Positions 1-11,568 of a stretch of 64,000 nt of DNA are shown one piece after another. This stretch comes from Astrothelium macrocarpum. Lineage: Eukaryota; Ascomycota; Dothideomycetes; Trypetheliales; Trypetheliaceae. Under the pieces are notes generated by a model, which made no database searches, was not told the DNA's origin, and worked only from the letters and a program-made list of their open reading frames with translations. Made by a program: the position numbers and the translations under genes. Within the stretch, counting starts at the first letter, position 1, and each line of letters begins with the position of its first letter. The stretch spans positions 62,001 through 126,000 of the forward strand of contig JAGEMR010000062.1 of assembly GCA_021030915.1 (NCBI GenBank), given 5' to 3'.

Positions 1-1
1 T

Positions 2-1666
2 TTAAAGCAAAACACTCTTACCTAATATCGGGGCATAAGAATTTGTCGTTGGGCAAACTGAAGCGCTTGTTGCTCCAATACCATCCTCATGAGCCTCAAG
101 ATAAGCCTCTGTCCAGGCAGAACACTGCGGCTGTCGATCGTAAATGCTCTGTGGTATAGGAGGTATTAAGTCGGAGTAATTAAAAGAAGCAGTAGCATCA
201 TACAGCATGCTAAAATTCTGCCAAATGCTAGAGAGTTGAGCTGAGTTGGAGAGTGGTATAATGGTTGTATCATGTGTAGATCCAAGCGGCCCACAAGAAT
301 TCGACGCATAGATGTTATGATATGAGATGTATACAGTAGGCGAAATAAAACTAGTATTGAGGGCAAAAGCTGTGGCTGGGCTATTGCGGATGCTAGTTTG
401 AGATGTTATTAAGTTTGATATGTCGGTTTCAATTGGCCAATAAAGCAGACGGACTGTGCCCCCGGTAATGGCACATCCACCGCAGCCGATGCTACAGCTG
501 GGCGCAAGCATCGACGAAGATGGCCAATAGGCATACTCTACGAATGATCCATTGGAAGCTGTATAATGAGTATACTGATAGCCAACCGATTGATATGACG
601 GATCCCATCCTCCGGCTGGGTCAGGGTCGAACTGTGCTGCAAGCCAGTCCGCAATATACTGGCTGTAGAAAATAGAACATGCCGAGGAATCAACCGAGGC
701 TTGAGTACAGCTTGGGATGTTGGCTTGTAGGCTGTAATAGGATCCTTGCGCGGAAGACGAGGCGAGACTTAACAAGGACACGTACGTATCCCAGCTCGAC
801 TGACATTGCGGAACAGATGCGGGAAGCCTGCACGGAGGTGGAGTAATGGCAACATGAGGTGGAGTATACAGATATGTACTTAATCCCTCTGTCAAAGTGT
901 CTGTGGAAGTAGTTGTCCAAGTGCTTCCAGGCATACCTGGATTTGTTATTATGTCTGTTTCAGTGGTTTGGATTATGGTAGTCATGTAAGTATATCCATT
1001 CGCAGCCATCGTCCGTGTATAGTCAAAGGTTTTTTTGGTGGTCCATTCATTTGATGACATTGCTGGATACCAATCCGTCTCAGTAGTGATGAATGTAAGA
1101 GTAGTTGAGGCAGACGCGGTCACTAATGAGATAGCATTTATGGAGTCATTCAGAGACCAAAATGACACCCAATTCGACCAGCAATTCCCAGAATCAAACG
1201 TAAAATTCCCGCTTATATTGGTGGCAGGAGCGGATGAAGACGATGTGGAGGAGAACCTGGTTAGAGTTTGACTTAACACTTTGGTGTTGTTCTCCGTCTC
1301 GTAGGGCGGAAAATATGTATCCGAGGCAGTGGTCAAATTTCTGTAGAGAGAGCTAGTTGATGGCGCAGTGCTTAAGGAAAATGAACCGTCTGAAGATCGG
1401 CTTAATCCGAATCCGGCAGCAATGTAATCCCCGACTCGTGCTGGTGAAGAAGTTGCCGTCTCTATGGAGATATTGCTGGGGCTGGTGGAGTGGATGCCAT
1501 ACTGCGCGGGAGAAGATACCATTGGAGAGATATGGGATGAGTTTTCTCTGAAATGCGTCGTATTCTGGGCTGCAAAAGGCTTACCATCTATACCTATTGC
1601 ACTGCAAAAGGTACCCAATATCCAATTTAGGCATAGGTAAAGAAGTTTGATATGAAAAGAAGTCAT
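2..1666 (-). CDS. Secreted Ser/Thr-rich protein, function unknown (runs off the left edge)
   Basis: An open frame of 554 codons starts at an ATG at 1666. The N-terminus (about 22 residues, MTSFHIKLLYLCLNWILG...) looks like a secretion signal. Many NxT/NxS sites and a Ser/Thr/Tyr-rich body follow, with a few cysteines near the middle (a CGGC-type cluster around residue 395). That fits an extracellular or wall-associated glycoprotein. I recognise no family or catalytic motif. The frame reaches a TAA at 2-4, but just before it lies a strong 5' splice site (GTAAGA, first base at 21, read on the minus strand). The reading frame probably continues in an exon left of the window, and the last six residues of the open frame are then intron. 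The next gene, a GH43 glycosidase, is divergent. Confidence 0.6.
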   Translation of the reverse strand: MTSFHIKLLYLCLNWILGTFCSAIGIDGKPFAAQNTTHFRENSSHISPMVSSPAQYGIHSTSPSNISIETATSSPARVGDYIAAGFGLSRSSDGSFSLSTAPSTSSLYRNLTTASDTYFPPYETENNTKVLSQTLTRFSSTSSSSAPATNISGNFTFDSGNCWSNWVSFWSLNDSINAISLVTASASTTLTFITTETDWYPAMSSNEWTTKKTFDYTRTMAANGYTYMTTIIQTTETDIITNPGMPGSTWTTTSTDTLTEGLSTYLYTPPHVAITPPPCRLPASVPQCQSSWDTYVSLLSLASSSAQGSYYSLQANIPSCTQASVDSSACSIFYSQYIADWLAAQFDPDPAGGWDPSYQSVGYQYTHYTASNGSFVEYAYWPSSSMLAPSCSIGCGGCAITGGTVRLLYWPIETDISNLITSQTSIRNSPATAFALNTSFISPTVYISYHNIYASNSCGPLGSTHDTTIIPLSNSAQLSSIWQNFSMLYDATASFNYSDLIPPIPQSIYDRQPQCSAWTEAYLEAHEDGIGATSASVCPTTNSYAPILGKSVLL

Positions 1667-2701
1667 TTTAGACCGAAAAACGCCAGAATTTTAAAGGGAA
1701 CGATGGTAAACAGCAGTCTGCTAAAAAATGAGAGATGGGATAAACGATAGTCTACGGAAGGTAGTAGAAGGCAATAAGAAAATTTGCTTTGGCCATGTTG
1801 TGGCCGCACTACGGCTTTGCACCAGCCTCTACCTCTTGGCGCAGACCCGACTCCATACGGAGAGATATTGCCATCTGAAAAGCGACATTGGCCAACGAGC
1901 GGAAAATCGAACGGGAGTTCGTCAAGATGGCGCTCAGGCGTAGTAGAAAAGAGTAGCATGCTAGACAGAGCGGGAAAGCCGACATCAAGGCAGATAGTGT
2001 GGCGACCAATCACAGACGCCGGCTGGTGCTATGTTCAGCCCCAGTGCCCGAGCACATGCATCTTTCTCATATGCCTACCGAATCACGAAGAAAGACCGTG
2101 TAGGCAATGCATCTAGCCAGCTGAGGTGGCAGTCCAACTAGATTTCCCTTCACAGCAATTTTAGCGTCGCCAGAGCGATTTGCTTCGTCTACATTTCAAT
2201 TCTGCAAACTGATAGGTCGCTTCTATTCGTCTACCCATGCTCCTGTGGACGAGTTTGCAAGTAAGGTCATGTAAGTGACGAACAACAAATCCTTACTTTG
2301 ACCACAAGACAACCTCCTCGTACGCACTGAGCTCCATTCGATATGGGTCTGGCCAAATTTACAGTGCACAATCTATCTACCTTCTGGGCTGATGTAATTT
2401 CCTCGTTTTCTTTAATCGCATCTGGACACTGAATTCTGCAATCTTCGAAAATTGCATCGTGACTTAAACAAAGAAGCTCGCTGATTTACTCTGGACATGT
2501 ACCCAATCATTGATTGCTGCTGGATATGCAATATAATTCGAACAAGGCTTTTGGCAACAAAGAAAAGAACACAAAGATCATTAGAAGCAATGCTTGACAG
2601 TAAACCTTTGCTATTTGTACCGATCCACAAATCCCCAATGCTACCTTCACATCGTCCCACTTTCGTCTATACCAACTTTCATTCATCCATTTCTCCTTCT
2701 C
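1667..2701. other. Intergenic region between two divergent genes
   Basis: About 1 kb separates the secreted protein (leftward) from the GH43 gene (rightward) and must hold both promoters. Only short overlapping open frames are present. None has a convincing start, protein-like composition or splice structure. Confidence 0.5.
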
Positions 2702-3878
2702 ATGCGTATTCCATTGCTTCTGGTAGCAACGTTCCTTGCTGGTCAAGCCGTTTTTGCTGCTAATGTTCTCCAACCAGTTCTGAAAACATCATTTGCAGAC
2801 CCTTCACTCATTGAGATTAATGATACATACTACTCGTTCGCAACCGCCGGCAATGGCATTTTCGGTATTCAAATAGCCACGTCTACAGACTTTAAAAATT
2901 GGCAATGGCAGAAACGTGATGCTCTACCCAATACGGGAGACTGGGTAAATCAACAAAAGGGCATGGGCCATGCCTGGGCTCCTGATGTGCAGCAATTGGT
3001 CAGTTTCCCTTTGATATCTTTTGTTTTTGAACTGAATCGCTGACACCCTCATTATAGGCTGATGGATCTTTCGTAATGTACTATACCGGTGCGATCAACA
3101 AATCCATTCCTTTCAAAAACTCTCACTGTGTAGGCGCTGCGACATCCAAAAACATCGAGGGCCCCTACGAGCCACAACCCTCTCCGATCGCCTGCCACCT
3201 TGAGCAAGGCGGTGCCATCGACATGTCAGGCTTCCACGAGCCAGACACGCACCAACAGTGGACCGTGTACAAGGTCGACGGCAACAAGGCTGGCCACGGC
3301 GGCCTCTGCAACAACATGAAGGCGCCAATCCAGCCCACGCCCATCATGCTCCAGCAGATGGCCGCCGATGGCATCACTGCCGTTGGCAAGCCGATCCGGA
3401 TTCTCGACCGCGACGACGGCGATGGTCCGCTCATCGAGGCGCCATACCTGCGCAAGTACGGCGACAAGTACATCCTCTACTTCAGCAGCAACTGCTTCTC
3501 CTCGCCCGGCTACGATATCTCGTACGCGGTCGCGGATAACATCACAGGGCCATACCACAAGTCGTCCACGCCGCTGCTCGCATGGGGTAAATTAGGTCTG
3601 TCTGGGCCGGGGGGCGCAAGCCTTACTGCGGACGGGTCGAAGATGGTGTTCCATGGCCACTTCCAAGTGCCGCACCAGGGCACTACCCGTGTACTGTTCG
3701 CGCAGGGCATCACGTTCGATGGAACGACAGTGCGCAATTCGGATGGTGGCGTGCTCCCGCCGGCGGTGCCGCCACCCAAGGCGGATTTGACGGGTCACAA
3801 AGGTGAGCCAGTAAGGTAGAATTCGAATTCGTCTAATACAAGGTCGCTGACGATGCACTAGGTGACGAGCCGCGGTAG
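2702..3878 (+). CDS. Glycoside hydrolase family 43 (arabinanase/xylosidase-like), secreted
   Basis: Predicted extracellular enzyme acting on arabinose- or xylose-containing plant polysaccharides. The chosen ATG at 2702 opens with a clean signal peptide ending at VFA. Exon 1 is 2702-2998. The intron 2999-3057 has a GCTGAC branch site, and exon 2 starts at 3058. GH43 catalytic features are visible: Asp in SFADPS (base), Asp in AWAPDV (pKa modulator) and Glu in GPLIEAPY (acid). Without a second intron the frame stops at 3819 (ending GHKGEPVR). A second GT-AG intron at 3803-3861 with another GCTGAC branch site is more likely and gives GHKGDEPR with the stop at 3876-3878. Length is about 351 aa, normal for a single-domain GH43. 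Subfamily and exact substrate cannot be told from sequence alone. Confidence 0.9.
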
Positions 3879-4449
3879 TCGCCTACAGCCCAGTGATGGC
3901 TGGTCCCTTGGGAAATCGACTGTCGGTTTAACGGTAAGTTTGGGCTTGGTCATTCTTTCTGTGAATAGCATTCTAGAAACTCTTTTTTCCACGTAATTTA
4001 CTTTCCTTTGACATGGTTCTGAATACAACTCTCACACGAGTCCCTTCTTGTTTATTCTTCCACATCGCCCTCAAAGCACATCCAGATTAAATCTGTTGTC
4101 TTTCCAATCTTTGCTTCCAATTTTCAATTTTAAAATTTCTTTCAGCTCCATCGCTCTCGTATATTTTCTATTCCACGTCCACTTCAAACTTGTTGATTCC
4201 TTGATCGCCTTCATATCCAATCCAGCACCTCAATCATACCTTAAAACATGTTGAATAGGATTGAACTCGGTTGTTTTGGGAACTCTGTTCAAATCTCATG
4301 ATATGTTGGAGCTGTCTCGCGGAAAGTCAAAGACACATTGTCTCTCACTGAGCGTCATCTTTTTGGTGGCAGCTGGCGTTAGAGCAGATTCTGGTTGAGC
4401 GCAAGGATTTCGGGTTCATTGCTATTCAGCCTCTCCAACTTCAAGTTGT
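3879..4449. other. Convergent intergenic region
   Basis: 570 bp between the 3' ends of the GH43 gene and palC. It is T-rich on the plus strand and has only a short unsupported frame (4048-4254). I see no gene or repeat. Confidence 0.5.
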
Positions 4450-5979
4450 TCAGAAGTAGGCTGTGTCGCTTGAATACTGCTTTGCGGTCCCCGGAAATGC
4501 GCCAACCGGATCCGTGTCAACTGACGCTTCTTCTGCGCTATCATCCTCTTCATCAGGGTCATTTTCTTTCGGGTCTGGTGGCGCTCTCATTGTTGCGAGT
4601 GTCACTTCATCCAGGCATGGCGGCTGAAAGGGTTTCGGAGAATGGTATTCTCTCCCAGAAGGCAAGCGAGGAAGAAGAGACTCATATGGGGGAACTGTCT
4701 GGACTATCATCTGCTCTGATATTAGCAATTCGCATCCAATCAAGTGACTGACTTCGGCAATCGTTCCATGTAAACTCACCGTATCATTCATCTTGTTCCA
4801 CTTTGTCTCCAACCAGCTCACAACACGTTCCTCCTCCCCTTTCCCAGCATCCAACCCCCACTCATCCCCACCCTTCTCCACCTTTCTATCCTCCCTCTTC
4901 TCACTCCACTCCTTCTTCAACCTCCCGAACCCTCTGCTCTTTCCCGCATCCTCCTCCCCTTTGCCGCTCTTCAAAACCCCTAACTCCCTCCTCGCTCCCC
5001 TCAACCAGCCAATGCCTTCTCCCACGCTTCCCCTCCCCTCCGCATCCACCCCCTGAAATCGACACGCCTTCGCTCGCGCCGTCCTTCGTAGATCCTGCGC
5101 ATACCGCACCAGCCCCTCATCCACCTTCGCCCCTTCCTCGGCCCCACTCGCATGTCCCAGCAGCCCCGCCGCACGCCCAGCATGCTCTCCTGCCATGATG
5201 CACAGCCGCGCAAACAGGCCTGCTCGCACACTCGCCATCTTCACTGTTCCAACCATCCACTCTGTGCTCGTCCGGCTGCGCTCCTCTGCCAGCGCAGACG
5301 GATACGGGTCCTCCTTTACCACTGGAAGGAGTGTTGCCTCTGCAAGTGCCAGCGCCGCCAGCGACGCCTGCACTGCAAATGTGATGTCCCGTGGTACAGA
5401 AGACACTCCATGTGTTTGTTGCTGCTGCTGTGCGCGCGATGCCAGGAATGCATGTATCGCGTGCGCGTCGAGTAGTTCTTTCATAGCTTTTGTGACAGCG
5501 GCGGTCTTCTCCGTAGCAGACACGCCCGCGCGCCCAATCGGGCGGAGGGAGTCCCTTGCCAGCAGGGTGTGGACGAAACCAAGCGTAGATACCACGAAAG
5601 CGAGTTCAGCGTCGAGACCAGCAACCGTGGTGCGGCGGGGCTCGCGGCCGGGCAGGCTTGAGGATGTGAGAGTGGTACGCCATTCGGCGGCGACTTCGCG
5701 TAGGAGGACGATGTCGATGTGCTCGCCGGCAACGGGTTTATTAGCGATGCCAGCGTCGATGGCAAGGAGGTAGACGAGGTAGTTTTCAAGTGCGGATTGG
5801 AGAGTGGGAAGGTGGGAAGGTTGTTGGCTGGGCGGAAGGCGCTTGTGGGTCTTGAGGAGGGAGCGGAGGACGCTACGATGGGTGGAAGCGGTGTAGAGGA
5901 GGGAAGGATGGGTGGGAGAGGAGAAAAGGGTGGGGAGGGAGAGGGAAGAAGTTGTTGGGAGAGTGACAGGATAGGGCAT
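4450..5979 (-). CDS. palC: pH-response regulator PalC (BRO1 domain)
   Basis: PalC is a cytoplasmic BRO1-domain adaptor of the fungal Pal/Rim alkaline pH pathway that links the plasma-membrane sensor complex to ESCRT-III. The start MPYPVTLPTTSSLSLP, the 'THPSLLYTASTHR' segment, the 'DAGIANKPVAGE' segment and the 'LPSGREYHSPKPF' segment near the C-terminus match my recollection of PalC proteins. The body is helical and Ala/Leu-rich, and the tail is acidic. A GTGAGT...CAG intron at 4711-4779 (69 nt, CTAAT branch site) is likely. It is a multiple of three and has no stop, so the open frame reads through it as 509 codons; the spliced product has 486 aa. The gene lies in tandem with VPS10, whose 3' end is 332 bp upstream. 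A link between the two in endosomal function is only an inference from position. Confidence 0.88.
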   Translation of the reverse strand: MPYPVTLPTTSSLSLPTLFSSPTHPSLLYTASTHRSVLRSLLKTHKRLPPSQQPSHLPTLQSALENYLVYLLAIDAGIANKPVAGEHIDIVLLREVAAEWRTTLTSSSLPGREPRRTTVAGLDAELAFVVSTLGFVHTLLARDSLRPIGRAGVSATEKTAAVTKAMKELLDAHAIHAFLASRAQQQQQTHGVSSVPRDITFAVQASLAALALAEATLLPVVKEDPYPSALAEERSRTSTEWMVGTVKMASVRAGLFARLCIMAGEHAGRAAGLLGHASGAEEGAKVDEGLVRYAQDLRRTARAKACRFQGVDAEGRGSVGEGIGWLRGARRELGVLKSGKGEEDAGKSRGFGRLKKEWSEKREDRKVEKGGDEWGLDAGKGEEERVVSWLETKWNKMNDTVSLHGTIAEVSHLIGCELLISEQMIVQTVPPYESLLPRLPSGREYHSPKPFQPPCLDEVTLATMRAPPDPKENDPDEEDDSAEEASVDTDPVGAFPGTAKQYSSDTAYF

Positions 5980-6311
5980 GGTTAGGATTGGAATACAAGG
6001 TAGCAGGTAAGAGACAAATGTAAAAGCAGAAGACGCGTTTGGACGACGCGAAGTTGTGAAGTGGGGCTGCGGGGCTTAATTAAGATATATCTATATAGAT
6101 GAGAAGGTCGATCGAGAGAAAACTTTATTCCCTATGCACGTCATGAATGAACAAGCCTTGCACACATAGTAAAGAAATATCTAGTACAGGAGAATACAGA
6201 AAGCGAGTGTACAATACAAGAGCGCTGGCCAGAAACACCATACGAAACATCATACAAAACACGCCATTCGTCAAACTCCACCGTTGTATACATCTCATCG
6301 TCCCATCTCAT
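5980..6311. other. palC promoter / VPS10 3' region
   Basis: 332 bp between the VPS10 stop and the palC start, both on the minus strand. No open frame or repeat is supported. Confidence 0.5.
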
Positions 6312-9300
6312 CTATGCTCCCAATTCCTCATCACTTTCATCACCGAGCAGCTCCCCCTCATCAGCACCCACATCCGCCGCCGCGAAATCCTGTCTCCCCC
6401 TCGCAAAGCTCTGCCGACTCGTATACGTCCGTCCAGCATACCCACCCGCGCCACTGCGCAGTCCACTATACGCCCCACGACTTCCACCGCGTCCAAACAA
6501 GCCCATGATCCCTCTCCCCGCCGAAGCAGCAACGACAGGAATCGCGCCCACGACAGCCACAACCCCCGACACCGCCGCCACGGGATACCTGATCCACGCG
6601 CTCTGCCCACCCCCAGTCCCCGTCGCCGACGACGCCAAGCCGCCACCACCACCGCCCTCGCCCAGACGGATGCGACCAAACGTGCCGTTGAGGTTCTTGC
6701 CGATCCACCAGCCGACGGCGGCCGCGGCCGAGACGGCGACGACGACGATGACGAAGATGGCGAAGCCGCCGAGGCCGCGGCGGCGGCGGTCGTCTTCGTG
6801 GCCGGGGCACGTGTGGGAGTCGGCCGCGTGGTCGTATTCCTTGCCGCCTTCGCACGTCGAGATGGGCACCTTGCGGTAGCCGGTCGGGTCCCAGTATTCG
6901 ATGAGGTCCGGGTCTTCCTTGCACATTTGCTCGGCTTTTGGGGGTTGGAAGCCGTCGACGAGACCGCAGGAGCCGTCGGCTCGGCGTTCGTAGTTGTAGT
7001 CGCTGGAGATGAGGCGTGTTGTCAGCTTTTGAAAACTCTTGGAGTTGGAAAGGGGGAGGAAGGGTGGATCTGATTGTTCGATAGATGAAGAGGGAAACTC
7101 ACCACTCGTAGTCTAATCGATTGCAACTACAGTTGCGCTCAATTTCACGGCGCTTCTCGTCGAATGACCCGACATAGCATGTCCTATCCGTTCGTTTGCG
7201 GTAATATTGGGCTACATGACCAAACAGACAATCGTCTTCCTGGAAGGGATGTTTGGGTTTCCAGAGGGCAAAGTCACTGTCATCAGCATCCGGGTGTTCC
7301 TCGTTGAGTCTGCATTGGTTTTCAGTAAGGCCCGTGAAGTCGAGGTTCACTGTAGCGATCTCTCCTCTGGAACCAGTCTTCTTGCCCCACAGCAAAACGT
7401 TTCGGGATGTATCGCTAGGAACGGTGCTGATATCTGCAATAGCCATTTTTCCATCCTTGATGAATTGATATTTTTGCCAACTTTCGCCAAAGTCGAGAGA
7501 ATAGTAGATTATATCGGTGGGCGTCTCTTCTTCAACGATAACAATTATGGAACCTGAGTCACCAAACTCCCACATAAAAGTACCTTTCATGGCCTCATTC
7601 CACGTCACGCCACCATTTTTGGTGATGAATGTGTTGCTATCTGTCCGTCTCCCAAGACTCTCACCAACGTTACCAACACCCATCATGATACCAGCAGCGG
7701 ATGGGGATGAATACGTGTGTCGGGGATCTTTGCGTTCTGTGTAGCCGTGTAAATGGAGAGAGCATTTCTCCCGTTCGCCATTGCAGTCTTTGTAAGGCTT
7801 GCCTTCTGAGTCCTTTTCGGGAGGCTGAAGGTAGTCCCATTGAGCACCGTCATTGTGCGTAATCATTGTCTTGAGCAACTTCTTTTGGCCGAGGTTAGTT
7901 TCCTTGATATTGTCAACAACATTAACAGTAGCAACTCCTTCGAGACCTTGCATCTTTTCAAAATCCACATATCCTGCCGTGTTTCTGCTGACACCCGAAA
8001 TGCTTGTGACGTAGGAAGTCCCGTTACTGTTACTTTTTAGAATGCTGCCATATTCTTGTTCCTTCCTTGAGTTCACTGTAACGTGGAGGAAAACTGCATG
8101 AGTAGAACTGTCAAGCACAGTATAAGCTTGTTGGTGAGGAACTTTGAAGTTGAGCGGGAATTGTGCATTTGCAAAGCCCTTGCCATCCACACTTGCATCG
8201 ACAGTCAAGCTCTTGTCATCTTCCGCCCGTCTGGCAACAATAATGTATTCGGACATTGTTGCGAAATTGACAACATCTTCGAAGACAGTGTCCTTGTGTT
8301 CAAACCAATCCGAACTCTTTATCAGGTGCAGTGGACCATTTGTGTTCTCGTCTTGATATTGCTCGCAGTATACGAGATTCTCATCACGGTCCTTTCGGCT
8401 TTCTGAATAGGCAAAGACGCATTTACGAACAAATCGAAGCATAGTCTCCCAATCGCTCCCATCATTCTTGGATACCTGTGCAATAGTTTGACAATCACCG
8501 TCAAAGTCGAACAAACCACAATCTTTGCCACCGGTCCAAATGAGCCAGTCTCGATTCTTGGGATGAAATCTCAAGTATTCTACACTGTCTCGATTGGGTA
8601 TCTCAGGTGCCTCGAACGAATGGATGGCCCTTCCGCGGTTATGCGAATAATGTACCTTTCGGCTTCGTGTAATAAAGTAAACAGTCTCGAAGAAGTATTG
8701 ATGGGGATAGATGGCCACGACAGGGTCATCTGGAATAATTTGCTCCCATTTCTTTCCATGGTCGTGAGTGATGAAGGCCTGATCTTCATTGGTACGCATG
8801 ACAATCGTTTCGTCTTCATGGTTTTTCCTCTCCATGTAGTAGAACTCACGAAAACTGCTGGCTTCAAAGGTAGTGATTGTGTGAGCGATGTCATTGGTAG
8901 CTGGGGGCCGCTCGGTATCTTTGCAGTCTCGTTCAATCGCGTCATCTTTGTTTTCGCCATCTCTCGGTTTGCATGTATTGCCTGGGATCTTTCGCCATCC
9001 TGAACTCCCCATAAATTTTTCTTTGCCATCCTTGCACTCGCCTTCAGACGGAGTCAGTGGCTGAACAGGATCACACGAGTTTTTGTCATCACTTCTTTCA
9101 AACCCAAAATCGCACTCGTAATCCTGCTCATCACATTCGCAATCTTCAATTTCTGGGACGGGATCTTTGAACTCTTCGTCAATAAAGCAGTCAGCGTCTG
9201 CCTTTCTTCTGCGATACGATTGGGTATGGCCCATGATACAAATCGGCTTGCCGTCTTCGTCGACTCTCGCATGCCAAGTTTCAAAGTCTTTTGCTCCGCA

Positions 9301-10917
9301 TTTTCGCTTGTCAAGCTTATCGAAATCCAAATATATGATCACTTCTTTTGTTTTGCCAACCTCGTCCCCATGCAAGATGAACTTTTGACTGGTCGAATCT
9401 GGAACGGTCGTAAGTTGGCGAGGCCGGATTTTGTAGTCGCCAAAATCCACCCATTTCCAGTCTTTGCCGTGATTAAGAGAATATCCAAAGTTTTTGGCTT
9501 CCGCTTGGTCCCGAATAACTACAATGATAGATCCCTGATCACCAAACTCGTGCATGTGATTGTCAGGAAGAGCTTCCCTCCACGTGAAGCCAGCGTCATC
9601 AGATATGAATAGATGAGCATCGTCTCTTTTCCCAAGAAATTTCCCGGTGTTACCATTTCCCATAGCCAAGCCCGGAGCGAGACTTGAAAAGATTCGCCCA
9701 CTATTTCTTTGCTCGGTAACGGAGTGCAAATGCAAACTGTCTTTGCCAACTTTCAAATCATGGAAAGTCCTACCATCGTCGAAACTAATTTGAGTGCGGA
9801 TTTTCTTATCTGTTCGCAGGCCCTGGTCAATGTTTTTCCAATTGTCCACCAGATTAACTATCATAATGCCTTGGACATTTTGAATCTTCTCAAAGTCAAC
9901 AAATCCAGCGCGATTTCTATTTGCATGGTCGAGATTCTTGATGAAATGAGTCCCGTCGTAGTTGCTTGTGAACAGAGAGCCCATAGGGGAGAGGGAGATT
10001 GACGTCATAACATCAATCTGGATACTGTAATTGGTCGATTCCAAAATGGTATATGCATCTTGCTCAAGTGCTTGCTCTCCAAACCGCGCAGGTTGCCAGT
10101 TTTGAGCGTCTGTTGTCGTATAGAGGCTCATTTCTTGGGAATTTGGAGACTTGGCAGCAGCAACAATGTATCTTTTGGCGCTGGCGATATTGGCGACACC
10201 GGTGATAGCACGATCTGGCTCCAGCTTCGGCTCAACTTCATTGTTTTTGAAGTAATCAGTCGACGTAAGAAGCCTGAAATCGGACGGCCATGGCGAGAAC
10301 TTTCCTTTGACGATGCACAGTGTTTGATCCTTGACTTGGTCCTCGTTGTCTGTCAAGAAGAGATCATTTGATCGAGCCCACATGCATTGTTGTGCATCCT
10401 GCCTCAATAATCGTGGCTCGCTCTTAAACCCGTCCGTAGTATAGACTATCTTGCTTTCACAGGCCAGGTCGTTACAAATTAGGAGGGATATGATGATTTT
10501 GTCCTCGTTATCGGCGTGAAAGCTTATTGGTGGCGCCCGACGAGTTGGAAGGCCATCAGTCTCGAAGGAACTCCATGATTCTCCCTGGTCTTTTGTGATC
10601 CAATGCGTTTGTCTCTTACCCAAGCAAACAGCGAGTTTCTTCTTGAATGGATGGTGTATGACTTCTAATGCCTCCCCTTCTGTGATTTCCTCGATGCGTG
10701 CCCATGTTTTCCCAGCATCTGTGGATCGATGTACAACGCTGTTTTCCACGTCAGTGGCGGTAATGATGTCGGAATCGTCAAAGTAACGGATGTTGGCGAG
10801 CTGGCCATCGAAGGTAGTCTTCTTGACCTCTGGGCCAGGACGGTCGTTATCCTTAGCAAGGACGGAACATAGCAGTAGCGCGAGCAAAGAGCCCAGTATG
10901 CCTAACCGGTTCTTCAT
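6312..10917 (-). CDS. VPS10: Vacuolar protein sorting receptor VPS10 (sortilin family)
   Basis: Type I membrane receptor that cycles between late Golgi and endosome and carries carboxypeptidase Y-type hydrolases to the vacuole. The start at 10917 (MKNRLGILGSLLALLL) gives a signal peptide; an upstream in-frame ATG at 11013 would bury it. Exon 1 is 10917-7103. A 100-nt intron (7102-7003) joins DYE to CDYNYERR and restores the Cys pair expected in the 10CC module. Exon 2 is 7002-6312. The product is 1501 aa, normal for fungal VPS10. Two VPS10 domains are present, each with Asp-box beta-propeller repeats (SxDxGxTW types such as STDAGKTW, SDDAGFTW, TKNGGVTW) and Cys-rich ends. A transmembrane helix lies near residues 1352-1374, a second hydrophobic stretch follows, and the cytosolic tail ends in an acidic segment. 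Confidence 0.95.
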
Positions 10918-11568
10918 GATTGTGGAGGTGTAGGGAAGGAAGTTGATACATGATACGGACACTGTGGTGAGCTGCGGCTTGCCTAACAACCCCCTGCAAC
11001 GGCACTCCGGCATACCAGTCTATATATGGAAATAGGTCTCGATCACGTGTTTTGCGGCTAGATGTGAAACTACGGAGCATCCGACTGATGGATACTTATT
11101 TCCAGTTTCCTGCAGATGCTAACTCATCTTATATTACGTGCCTATCCCGCCACTGCTCGCAAAAGCTGCATTATCCTTAGAGAAAGCTTGATCGTCGGGA
11201 ATATGGATGCGTGATGAAATCTACCGTACTTCGCCTTCCACCAACGGCGGATAACTTTTAGGTGCAATTACCCGATGATGGATAGATGGCCTTGGAAAAA
11301 GAGACGACCAAATCAGAGTTGGACATATGGAACACTCAATCGCTAGGCTATATGTATCTTAGTGTGAAACTCCAAAATTGTAGATGCTCCGCATTTTAAG
11401 AGGCCTGTTCTGAAGCCACAGAACTCGTTGCTTCCATAGGATCCCGGTCCGTAAAAGATGCGAGTTCAATGAAACAATCGTCGTTGGTTCTACAGAGCTA
11501 CTGAGACTATATGACAGGTCCGCATCATTTTGATCTATTGCGGCAAAATAGGATTATGTAATCTTGGC
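10918..11568. other. VPS10 promoter / ATP4 3' region
   Basis: 650 bp between the ATP4 stop and the VPS10 start. No supported gene is seen. The ORF pieces here are short and not protein-like. Confidence 0.5.
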
